A DNA stretch of 64,000 bases, from the NCBI GenBank assembly GCA_963707695.1, contig CAVPQY010000004.1:1-64000 (forward strand), read 5' to 3'. Below the pieces are notes generated by a model. That model was not told the DNA's origin. It ran no database searches and saw only the letters and a list, made by a program, of their open reading frames with translations. The position numbers were made by a program, and so were the translations under genes. The first letter of the stretch is position 1. Every line of letters starts with the position of its first letter. Origin of the DNA: JAOPZW01 sp963707695 (GTDB lineage: Bacteria; Actinomycetota; Thermoleophilia; Solirubrobacterales; Solirubrobacteraceae). Of this stretch, positions 1 to 7,993 are shown piece by piece.

Positions 1-208
1 GACCTCGACGGAGCCCTGGCGCAGCGGCTGCTCGGTGAGGATCGTGGCGCCGGTGTGATCGGCCCGACAGTCGAGGCTCAGGACGGCGGAGACCTTCTGC
101 GGTTCGCCGCGCGGGCCTTCCTTCCCCACCGAGCGGAGCCATGCCGCGGGGCCGGGCGCCCGCGCCGCTGTCGGCCTTGAACTCCCAGGGGCCCTCCGCT
201 GGCCAGAC
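1..208 (-). pseudogene. truncated copy of a secreted lipoprotein gene
   Basis: Read on the minus strand, this stretch closely matches the lipoprotein gene at 29696-30238. Shared peptides include GPWEFK near 205 and RGEPQK, LSLDCRADHTGATILT and LRQGSVE downstream. The match runs off the left edge of the window. Its 5' side lacks the signal peptide and lipobox of the intact paralogue: upstream of GPWEF the sequence is unrelated. One frameshift lies between the GAR and PAAWLRSVG segments. It is best read as a 5'-truncated duplicate left beside the kinase gene. The function of the intact family is unknown. Confidence 0.6.
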
Positions 209-254
209 CTCCTTCCGTCGTTCATCTTACGGCATCCCATCACATCGGGGTGAC

Positions 255-2910
255 ATGCCCGAGCTCCTGAGCCGGCTCCATCCCGCCCTCGCCGGTCGCT
301 ACCGCATCGAAGCGCGAGCTCGGCGAAGGCGGGATGGCCACGGTGTACCTGGCCGCACGACCTGCGGCACGACCGCAAGGTCGCGCTCAAGGTGCTGCGC
401 CCCGAGCTCGCGGCGGTCATCGGCGCCGAGCGGTTCCTGGCCGAGATCAAGACTCACCGCCAACCTGCAGCATCCGCACATCCTGCCGCTGTTCGATTCG
501 GGCGAGGCGGACGGGTTCCTCTACTACGTCATGCCGTTCATCGAGGGCGAGACGCTGCGCGACCGGCTCGACCGGGAGAAGCAGCTCCCGGTGGACGACG
601 CCGTCCGGATCGCGCGCGAGGTGGCCGACGCGCTCGACTACGCCCACCGCCACGGCGTGATCCACCGCGACATCAAGCCGGAGAACGTCCTGCTGCACGA
701 CGGTCGCGCCCTGGTGGCCGACTTCGGCATCGCGCTCGCCGCCGAGCAAGGCCGGCAGCCGGATGACCGAGACCGGGATGTCGCTCGGCACGCCGCACTA
801 CATGAGCCCCGAGCAGGCGATGGGCGAGCGCGACATCACCGCCCGCAGCCGACGTCTACGCCCTCGGCTGCGTGCTGTACGAGATGCTCACCGGCGAGCC
901 GCCGTTCACCGGACCCACCGCCCAGGCGATCGTGGCGAAGGTGCTGACCGGCACGCCGGAGCCGGTGACCACCCTGCGGCGGACCGTGCCGCCCGGGCTG
1001 GCCGCCGCGGTGCACCGGGCGCTCGAGCGGCTCCCGGCCGACCGCTGGCCGTCGGCCGCGAGCTTCGCCGCGGCGCTCACCGCCGACCCGACCGGGGCGG
1101 CAACCGTCCGCCTGCCCGCGCCGGCCGCCCGCCGGGGCCGCCGCTGGGCGGCACCGGCGCTGGTCGCCCTGCTCGGCATCGCCGCCGCGGCCCTCGGGTT
1201 CCGGGCGGGGCGCGCCGGCCGGGCCGCATCGGGCCCCGCGGTCTACGACGCGGCCCTCCCGGACAGCGCCCCGATGATCTTCGGGCCGAGCTCCACATCC
1301 AGGGCGTTCGGCACCGCGCGCCGGAACCTCTCCGTGGCTCCATCCGGCGCGTTCGCGGTGTACGCGGCCCCATCCGGTGGATCCACCATGCTGTGGTACC
1401 GTAGCCTCCGGGACGCCGCCGCGCGCCCGATTCCCGGCACCCTAGGCGCCGAGGCACCCCGGATCTCTCCCGACGAGCGGCAGGTGGCCTATTACGCCGG
1501 GAGCGACCCCATGGTCGTCCCGCTCGCGGGCGGCGAGCCGCGCCGGCTCATGCAAGGACAGGCGGGATTGTGGCTCGAGTGGCTCTCTCCCGACACGCTG
1601 CTCGCGGTGCACCAGGACGGATACGGCTATGCCCTGCTCGATCCCGAGGCCGGGACGCAGCAGGGTCGAACCAGGTCGATCAGCCGCTGCACCTCCGGCT
1701 CCTGGGTCCGGGCCCAGCGACTGCTGCTGTGCAACTACAACGACATCGTGTTCCTGGTGGACCCGGCCACCGGGGCCCGGGTGCGCGAGGTCCGGGTGCG
1801 GGGACCGGACGGACGGCCCGGACCCTATGCTCCACGGGGCCGGCGCCCGCGTGGTCACGGACCGCTACCTGGTCTACACCGGACCGGACGGCGACCTGCG
1901 TGCCGCGCCCTACGATCCGGCGACGAGCCTGGTCGGCCGCTCGGTCGCGCTGGCGCGGGGGATCCGGCGCGAGGGCCTGGGCGAGACCCACTTCGATATC
2001 GCCGCGGACGGTGCGCTGCTCTACGCCCCGGGCCACGACCAGAGGATGGGGCGGATCGTCCGGCTTCGTGCGGGGCGGCCAACCGGAGCCGCTCAACCTT
2101 CCTCCGGCCGCGTTCCAGCGCTTCGACCTGAGCCGCGACCGCCGCTGGCTCGCGGCGTCGGTCATGACGCCCGCCGGGCCGGAGCTCAGGGTGTACGATC
2201 TCCGCGACGGCCAGCAGCAGACCTGGTTCCACGCGGACTACGTCCGCCATCCGCTGTGGGGCCCGGCCGGCGACCGGTTCGCGGTCTCGGTGCGGGACTC
2301 GACCCGGTGGGCGATCCTCGCCGCCGAGCCGGGCGCCGGCCAGGCGGCCGATACGCTGCTGGCCGGCGACGCGGTGGACGACCTCCTGGACGTGGTGGAC
2401 TTCCATGCCGCCGACGACCTGCTGCTGCAGCAGTGGGACAAGGTGCGGGTGTTTCGTCTCGATCCGACGGCGGCCAAGCCGGAGGCGACGGAGCTGCTGA
2501 AGGACGCGCGGTTCGCCTCGGTCTCGCCCGACGGGAGACTGATCTCATATCAGACGGGCGGGGAGACCCGGATCGTGGTGACGACCTACCCGGCACCCGG
2601 CCGGCGGTGGCAGGTGGCCACCGAAGGAGTCGAGCCGCTCTGGCTGGCCGACGGCACGCTGCTCTACCGGTTGGGGATCTCGTGGTACCTGGTGAAGCTC
2701 GATCCCCGCACCGGGGAGCCGGCCGGCCCGGGCACGCTGTGGGCGCAGGATCCGCGGTTCTCCGACACCTCGGGCTGGTCCAACCGGCCCTCGCGCGACG
2801 GCGGCATCATCTACGTGCAGGGACCGGCGGAGACGAGCGTCGGCTATCTGCGGGTGGTGCCTCGCTGGGTGGACCAGATGCGGGCGGCGGTGGCGGCGGC
2901 GAATCGGTGA
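255..2910 (+). CDS. Ser/Thr protein kinase with C-terminal beta-propeller sensor (frameshifted)
   Basis: A PknB-type kinase starts at ATG 255 (MPELLSRLHPALAGRYRIE), the usual start of this paralogue family in the window. Motifs follow in order: GGMATVYLA loop (about 334), VLRPELAAVIGAERFLAEI, HPHILPLFDSGEADG, HRDIKPENVLL (about 662), VADFGIAL, GTPHYMSPEQAMGE and DVYALG. A hydrophobic segment near 1150-1205 is the single membrane anchor. The remainder (ISPDERQVAYYAG and later repeats) is a TolB/PD40-like propeller expected outside the membrane. The reading frame changes about seven times (near 310, 352, 450, 747, 850, 1825 and 2070), every time by net +1. Removing one base at each site restores the family sequence, so the gene is annotated whole. 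Ligand and substrates are unknown. Confidence 0.8.
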
Positions 2911-3017
2911 GCGCCGGGATCCCGCTCCCGATCAACCTGAACGTCCCCTCACCCACCCTTCATCCCGGCCTCACCCCGCCTGCCATATGCTGGAGCACCT
3001 CCCTCAGGAGCGATGCG

Positions 3018-3485
3018 ATGATCCTGCAGGCGCTGAAGACCTATCTCGATCGCGAGCGGGTGGGCTACGCCGTGATCCAGCATCCCTACGCCGGGAGCGC
3101 CCAGGCGGTCGCCGCCGCCGCGCACATCCCGGGGAAGGAGATGGCCAAGACGGTGGTCATGAAGGTGGACGGGGAGCCGGCGCTGGTGGTGCTGCCGGCC
3201 TCGAGCCGGGTGGACGTGGTCCGGCTGCTGGAGACGACCGGCGCGTTCATCGTGGAGCTGGCGCGGGAGGAGGAGCTGGCCGAGCTCTTCCCGGGGTGCG
3301 AGCTGGGCGCCATGCCCCCATTCGGTAACCTCTTCGGGCTTACCACGTACGTCGCCGAGGAGCTGACCGAGGACGAGGACATCGCGTTCAACGCGGGCTC
3401 GACCACCGAGGTGATCCAGATGATGTACCGGGACTACAAGCGTCTGGTCCAGCCTCGGGTGCTGCCGGTCGGGGTTCCCGCCTAG
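3018..3485 (+). CDS. ybaK: YbaK/EbsC-type aminoacyl-tRNA deacylase
   Basis: A 155-residue protein of the YbaK/ProX-like editing family. These enzymes hydrolyse mischarged tRNA (typically Cys-tRNAPro) in the cytoplasm. It covers a complete single-domain family length. The segment GKEMAKTVVMKVDG (residues 39-52) carries the conserved lysine of the active site (K44), followed by LVVLPAS and, late in the protein, the PFGN motif. The start at 3018 is chosen for the CAGGAG ribosome-binding sequence about 8 bases upstream. Its TAG stop overlaps the stop of the convergent queA gene by four bases. Which tRNA it edits cannot be told from sequence. Confidence 0.88.
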   Translation: MILQALKTYLDRERVGYAVIQHPYAGSAQAVAAAAHIPGKEMAKTVVMKVDGEPALVVLPASSRVDVVRLLETTGAFIVELAREEELAELFPGCELGAMPPFGNLFGLTTYVAEELTEDEDIAFNAGSTTEVIQMMYRDYKRLVQPRVLPVGVPA

Positions 3486-4540
3486 TCGGGCATCGCTGCC
3501 CGACCCGATCGGAGCAGGAGGACCGAGTCGCCGAACTCGTGTGCCCGGTAGGCTCGGTCCTCCAGCGCTCGTGACATGCGCGCCAGGGTCTCGCCGCCGG
3601 CGAACGCGCGCAGCAGCTCGTAGTGGGACGTCCCCGGCTGGTGCACGCCGGTGAGGATCCCGTCCACCACCCGGAGCGGGGTGCCGGCGCCGATCCGGCC
3701 GGTGGCGAGCCCCCCTCCGGCCCGGACGACGCCCTTCCCGCCCGCCGCGTGCTCCAGCGCGCGGGCCACCGTGGTGCCCACCGCGATCACCCGTCCTCCC
3801 GCTCGCCCGATGCGCCGCACCGCCCGCGCGGTGGCGACCGGGATGCAGTACGGCTCGTCGAAGGGGAGCCTCGCGTCGAGCGCCGCGTCTCCGGTGGAGG
3901 AGATCCCGGCCGCGTGGGTCAGCGTCGCGAAGCCGATTCCGCGGGGCCGGAGCCGGGCGAAGGTAGCCCATCGGAGTGCGAATCCCGCGGAGGGCGGCTC
4001 GAAGGCCACCGGCCAGGCCGCGAGCGCGGTCCACACGTCCCACAGCGCGAGCGGAGTCGGCACGTGGGCGTACTGGATCGGGCGGCCATGGGCGGCGATG
4101 CCGGCCCACACCGCGCCCGCGTCGCCGGCGAAGTCCAGCTCGGCCAACCGGGGGTGATCGAGCAGTCGGGTGACCGTCGCGTGCAGGGGGCCGAGGCGGA
4201 GTCGGTCACCGGGGAGGAGCGGCGGCGGCGGTGCGCGATGCTCGGTGGGGGTGTGCCAGTCGCCGGCACCGAAGAGGAGAGCGGTGAAGCGGTGGATGTC
4301 GTCGGCGCGGAGCGAGGGGCGGCCGGCGAGCCGCACCTCGACCGCGCTCCCGGTCCGCTGGTGAATCCCCTGAAGGCTCGCCGGGATCGTCGCGGCGTCG
4401 TTGGCGACCAGCAGGTCGCCGGGCCGGAGCAGGTCGGGGAGGTCGTCGCGCCGGCGGTCGGCGATCCGGCCGTCGCCGTCCACGACCAGCAGCCTCGCGG
4501 CGCCGCGGCCCGTGGCGGGCGCTCTCGCCGTGGCGATCAT
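3482..4540 (-). CDS. queA: S-adenosylmethionine:tRNA ribosyltransferase-isomerase (QueA-like)
   Basis: A 352-residue QueA-family protein. QueA transfers the ribosyl part of SAM to 7-aminomethyl-7-deazaguanine in tRNA, making epoxyqueuosine. Recognisable parts are DLPDLLRPGDLLVANDA near the N-terminus, a PIQYAHVP motif in the middle, GIGFATLTHAAG, and the C-terminal HQPGTSHYELLRAF. It is a divergent member: the usual NDTRVIPARL stretch reads NDAATIPASL, and the N-terminus is shorter than in classical QueA. It overlaps the upstream SDR gene by four bases (ATGA), so the two are probably translationally coupled. No other queuosine gene is in the window, so its actual role is less certain than its family. 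Confidence 0.8.
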   Translation of the reverse strand: MIATARAPATGRGAARLLVVDGDGRIADRRRDDLPDLLRPGDLLVANDAATIPASLQGIHQRTGSAVEVRLAGRPSLRADDIHRFTALLFGAGDWHTPTEHRAPPPPLLPGDRLRLGPLHATVTRLLDHPRLAELDFAGDAGAVWAGIAAHGRPIQYAHVPTPLALWDVWTALAAWPVAFEPPSAGFALRWATFARLRPRGIGFATLTHAAGISSTGDAALDARLPFDEPYCIPVATARAVRRIGRAGGRVIAVGTTVARALEHAAGGKGVVRAGGGLATGRIGAGTPLRVVDGILTGVHQPGTSHYELLRAFAGGETLARMSRALEDRAYRAHEFGDSVLLLRSGRAAMPD

Positions 4541-5271
4541 GCTGCCAGCTCCCGCTCGACGATCCCCAGCAGCTCCTCGGCCGCGGCCTCGGGGCGGCGC
4601 AGGGTCGCGGGATCGGCGTCGGGGAGCGCGAGCGCGTGGAGCGGCGTGTCCATGTCGCCGGGGTCGAGCGACAGGACCCGGATGCCGAGCTCGGCGAGCT
4701 CGAGGTCCCAGATGGCGCTCAGGTGTCGGAGCGCGGCCTTGCTCGCGCCGTAGGCGCCCCAGCCGGGGTAGGGCTGGACCGCGGCGTCGCTGGAGACGTT
4801 GAGCACCAGGGCGCGGCCGTGATGCCGGGCGGCGCCGGCGAGGGCGCCGAGGAGGGCGCGGGTGACGCGGAACGGGCCGACCAGGTTGGTGGCGAGCGCC
4901 AGCTCCAGCTCCTCGCACTCGGTATCGGCCAGCGGGGCGAGGGGGACGGGCCCGAGGCTGGACGCGTTGTTCACCAGGACGTCCACCCCGCCGAGCCGGG
5001 CGGTGAGCTGGAGGGCGATGGGGTGGATGGCGGTCTTGTCGGCCACGTCGCCGACGACGCCGACCGTGCCGGGGAGCTCGCGGGCGAGCGCGTGCACCCG
5101 GTCGGCGCTGCGGGCGACGAAGCCCACCCGGGCGCCGCGGGCGTAGGCGCCGCGAACCAGGGCGAGTCCGAGGCCCGAGGTGCCGCCGGTGACGACGAGA
5201 CCTCGGCCCGCGAGCGGGCCGGGACGAGCTTCGGGTTGATGCGGGAGCTGACGGAGTGGTACGGCGGACAT
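4537..5271 (-). CDS. SDR-family NAD(P)-dependent oxidoreductase
   Basis: A 244-residue classical short-chain dehydrogenase. It has the dinucleotide motif TGGTSGLG (residues 28-35), NNAS (101-104), the catalytic serine in NVSSDAA (about 160) and the YGASK catalytic pair (Tyr174, Lys178). LDPGDMDTPLH follows, as in the PG motif of the family. The substrate cannot be inferred. The gene leads a two-gene operon with queA, with a four-base overlap. It is divergent from a SufR-like regulator, with a 26-bp palindrome between them near its own start, so it is a likely regulatory target. Confidence 0.88.
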   Translation of the reverse strand: MSAVPLRQLPHQPEARPGPLAGRGLVVTGGTSGLGLALVRGAYARGARVGFVARSADRVHALARELPGTVGVVGDVADKTAIHPIALQLTARLGGVDVLVNNASSLGPVPLAPLADTECEELELALATNLVGPFRVTRALLGALAGAARHHGRALVLNVSSDAAVQPYPGWGAYGASKAALRHLSAIWDLELAELGIRVLSLDPGDMDTPLHALALPDADPATLRRPEAAAEELLGIVERELAA

Positions 5272-5288
5272 GGCAACCTCACAGCTGA

Positions 5289-5314
5289 ATTATCCAAGCT
5301 TCTCTTTGGATAAT
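5289..5314. promoter_or_regulatory. 26-bp palindromic operator candidate between SDR and SufR-like regulator
   Basis: A perfect 9-bp inverted repeat (ATTATCCAA, 8 bp, TTGGATAAT) lies in the divergent intergenic region, 18 bp upstream of the SDR start. A shorter inverted repeat, CAAGC-4-GCTTG, follows at 5335-5348, close to the regulator start. The region is far more AT-rich than its surroundings. An operator for the adjacent winged-helix regulator is the natural reading; direct binding is inference. Confidence 0.65.
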
Positions 5315-5366
5315 AGAAGAGGCCCGCCATTACGCAAGCACGCGCTTGGAATATTAGATTCCGGGC

Positions 5367-6047
5367 ATGACTCCGACCCCCGTTCCCGCTCCGGCCGTCC
5401 TCCCCGCCGACCGGATCCTCCACGTCCTCAAGACCCGGGGCCCCTTGTCCACCGCCGAGCTGGCCGTGGTGCTCGGCGTGAGCGGGGAGGCGACGCGCCA
5501 GCAGATGGCGCGGCTGGAGGCGGACGGCCTGGTGCGGGGGGAGCGGGAGAGCGGAACGGTGGGCCGGCCGAGGCAGCGGTGGTCGCTCACCGACCGGGCG
5601 CAGGGTCGCTTCCCGGACACCCATCCCGAGCTCACGGTGCAGCTCATCCGCTCGATCGAGCGGACCCTCGGTGCGCCCGCGCTCGACCGGATCATCGGGG
5701 CGCGGGAGGAGGAGCAGCGACGGGTCTACCGGGAAGCGCTGGCGGGAGCCCGAAGCCTGCGGGAGCGGGTGCGGCGGCTGGGGAAGATCCGGTCGCGCGA
5801 GGGATACATGGCGGAGGTGCGGGAGGAGAAGGGGGGATGGCTGCTGGTCGAGAACCACTGTCCGATCTGCGCGGCGGCGCGGGTGTGCCAGGGCTTCTGC
5901 CGCTCCGAGCTGGCGCTGTTCCGCGAGGTGCTGGGGCCGGAGGTGGCGGTGGAGCGGGTGGAGCACATCCTGGCAGGAGCACGGCGGTGCGCGTATCGGA
6001 TCGAGCCGGTTCGGAAGCGGAGGCGAGCGAGGGTCGCCGAGAGGTAG
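5367..6047 (+). CDS. SufR-like winged-helix regulator with C-terminal cysteine cluster
   Basis: A 226-residue regulator with an N-terminal winged helix-turn-helix (about residues 14-75: LKTRGPLSTAELAVVLGVSG and RQQMARLEADGLV). A C-terminal half carries cysteines at 165, 168, 174, 178 and 208. The C165-x12-C178 spacing, plus a third cysteine about 30 residues on, matches the Fe-S ligand pattern of SufR, a repressor that senses iron-sulfur status. No suf genes are nearby, so the regulon may instead be the divergent SDR-queA operon. ArsR/DeoR-family metalloregulation is an alternative. The 26-bp palindrome at 5289-5314 is its likely operator. Confidence 0.78.
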   Translation: MTPTPVPAPAVLPADRILHVLKTRGPLSTAELAVVLGVSGEATRQQMARLEADGLVRGERESGTVGRPRQRWSLTDRAQGRFPDTHPELTVQLIRSIERTLGAPALDRIIGAREEEQRRVYREALAGARSLRERVRRLGKIRSREGYMAEVREEKGGWLLVENHCPICAAARVCQGFCRSELALFREVLGPEVAVERVEHILAGARRCAYRIEPVRKRRRARVAER

Positions 6048-6106
6048 CGGAGGGGTTCGACTCGCTCCGAGGGGAGCCGAACCTGATCAGCCTCGAGGCC
6101 GCGGAG

Positions 6107-7495
6107 TCAGCGGGGCCGAGGGACCAGCACTCCACCCTTCATCACCCAGCGCACGCGCTGGTAGTTGCGCGGGTCGGCCAGGGGATTTGCGTCGAGCGCC
6201 ACGAGGTCGGCGACCTTCCCCGGAGTGACCGTCCCGACGTCGTGCTCACGGCCCATCGCGCGGGCGCCATTGAGCGTGACCGCAGCCAGCAGGTCCATCG
6301 GTGGGATGCCCGCCTCGCTCAACAGCACCAGCTCCCGGTAGATGGAGGGACCGTGCAGTGAGCCGGGATTGCCGGCGTCGGTGCCGACCGCGACGGTGAT
6401 CCCGCCGTCGTGAACGCGCTTGGTGTTTGCCTGCCCCGTGGCCACTTCCTGATCGATCTTCCGAATCGCCGCGGTGTCCGTCCACCACGCCGGCCCGCGC
6501 TGCCCCTGGACCGGCCCCGACGCGGCCAGTGCGCGTGAGGCGGAATCCGCACAGGCGAGCGGATAAAGATGCCCGTCCACCTTCCCCTGTCCCGCGACGA
6601 TGTATCCCTCGCCCGCCATGAGCGTCGTGATGTAGATGGCCTTGCGTGACCGGGCCAGCTCGATGAACTCGTTGTCCACCGGCTGCTCGAAGACGCTGTG
6701 GACCAACACGTCCGCGCCGGCCCGAAGCGCGTCCTTCGCTTCCCAGAGACCTGTGGCATGCACGAGCAGGCGAAGGCCGAGCCGGTGCGCCTCGTCGGCG
6801 GCGGTGCGAACCAACGCCTGGGCCCGCGCGGTGTCGGGCGGCTGGGGAGGCAAGACATACCAGATCTTGACTCCGTCGGACTTGAACGCCGCGTTCGCGC
6901 GCACCGCGTCGCGCACCACGGAGTCGTTCGCCATGTAAACGAACTGCCGTTGCCCCGGAAGGTTGAGCCAGTGGTCGATGGTGGTCAGAAGCGGGCCCGC
7001 CGCGGCGATTCTGGGCGCCGCTGGATCGTCGGTGTACCGGTCGCGCATCGCCCAGGTCCAGGGATAGCCGCCGACGTCGTACACCGAGGTGACCCCACTG
7101 CAGAGATAGCTGCGGAAGAAGCGCTCGGGGTGAGCCTCGAGCCCGGCGACGACCTCGGCGTAGGGATGGCGCTCCCGCAGATCGGCGGCGTCCGGCCGAC
7201 CATCGAACCAGCCGGTCTGGCTGAAGTGCACATGCGCGTCGATGAGGCCGGGGATGAGCCAGGTGCCGCGTGCGTCGATGCGTCGGGCGCCCTTCGGGAC
7301 GGGACAGCTCGGATGCGGACCGGCGCAGGTGATGCGGCCGTCTCGCACCACAACCGCCGCATCAGAGACGGGGGCGGCGCCGGTACCGTCCAGGAGCGTG
7401 GCGCCGGTGATCACAATGGACTGCGCCCGGAGCGCCCCGGGGCACAGCAGGGGGAGCGCGAGGGCGAGCGCGGAGGTCGCGATCAGTCTGGGCAC
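6107..7495 (-). CDS. exported amidohydrolase-family metal-dependent hydrolase
   Basis: A 462-residue imidazolonepropionase-like amidohydrolase. It begins at GTG with a Sec signal peptide (residues 1-25, ending GALRAQ). The metal-binding HVH (residues 88-90, in GLIDAHVHF), later histidines in LLVHATG and VLVHSVFEQP, and GTDAGNPGS form the family active site. The C-terminus has the usual GREHDVGTVTPGKVADLV strand. Relatives act as exported peptidases or amide hydrolases, but the substrate cannot be named. It is convergent with the SufR-like regulator gene and carries no frameshift. Confidence 0.85.
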   Translation of the reverse strand: MPRLIATSALALALPLLCPGALRAQSIVITGATLLDGTGAAPVSDAAVVVRDGRITCAGPHPSCPVPKGARRIDARGTWLIPGLIDAHVHFSQTGWFDGRPDAADLRERHPYAEVVAGLEAHPERFFRSYLCSGVTSVYDVGGYPWTWAMRDRYTDDPAAPRIAAAGPLLTTIDHWLNLPGQRQFVYMANDSVVRDAVRANAAFKSDGVKIWYVLPPQPPDTARAQALVRTAADEAHRLGLRLLVHATGLWEAKDALRAGADVLVHSVFEQPVDNEFIELARSRKAIYITTLMAGEGYIVAGQGKVDGHLYPLACADSASRALAASGPVQGQRGPAWWTDTAAIRKIDQEVATGQANTKRVHDGGITVAVGTDAGNPGSLHGPSIYRELVLLSEAGIPPMDLLAAVTLNGARAMGREHDVGTVTPGKVADLVALDANPLADPRNYQRVRWVMKGGVLVPRPR

Positions 7496-7580
7496 GGATG
7501 GCTACTGGTGAGGGTGCCCTAAGATGCGGCGCGGTGGAGCGGCTAGCCAGACGGCGGGGGCCCGCTGAGGAACGCAAGGG

Positions 7581-7720
7581 TCACCGCGGAAACCCCTCCG
7601 CCAGTCCCCCATCCACCGTCAGAAACCCTCCGGTGGTGAACCGGAACCGCTCCCCCGCCAGCATCACCGCCAGGTCCGCCACCGCCTCCGCCGGGATCAG
7701 CCCCACACCCATCAGGTTCA
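7581..7720 (-). pseudogene. 3'-end remnant of an aldolase/dehydrogenase gene
   Basis: On the minus strand this encodes NLMGVGLIPAEAVADL, FTTGGFLTVDGGLAEGFPR and a stop. It is nearly identical to the last 45 or so residues of the bifunctional aldolase/dehydrogenase at 31099-33150. Similarity ends abruptly near 7720, and no start or upstream domain is present. It is a detached gene end, probably left by recombination between paralogous segments. Confidence 0.7.
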
Positions 7721-7729
7721 GGAGGAGAT

Positions 7730-7993
7730 TCACCCGGAACCGTCGAAATCGCGGACCACCGCATCCGGCAGCGGCCTGTCGAAGTTCCTCCCGACGCGCC
7801 ACTTGCCTTTGCCTCGGCCGGGGACCCGCAGGCCCCGGGTGTCCTCCAGCGGGACGAGCCGGGCCCGCGGGCGGCCGGACTTGGCGATGATGATCTCCTC
7901 CCCCTCCGCCCTCCCGCCCCCCTTCCACTGGTCGGCCGCTGCACGGAGGGTTAGCCTGGAGTACAGCCTTCCCGAGGTCGTCCTGTCCGACAC
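7730..7993 (-). CDS. Phd/YefM-type antitoxin-like protein (possibly degraded)
   Basis: The C-terminal two thirds read as a prevent-host-death/VapB-type antitoxin: GEEIIIAKSGRPRARLVPLE, then a lysine-rich KGKWRVGRNFDRPLPD and VVRDFDG. The expected N-terminal helix (EAKTHLSRL-like) is only weakly recognisable as LYSRLTLRAA, so the start is uncertain or the N-terminus is damaged. No PIN-domain or RelE toxin gene follows, since the next sequence downstream is the aldolase remnant. It overlaps the 5' part of the divergent kinase gene. Orphan antitoxin or decayed toxin-antitoxin locus are the two readings. Confidence 0.45.
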   Translation of the reverse strand: MSDRTTSGRLYSRLTLRAAADQWKGGGRAEGEEIIIAKSGRPRARLVPLEDTRGLRVPGRGKGKWRVGRNFDRPLPDAVVRDFDGSG

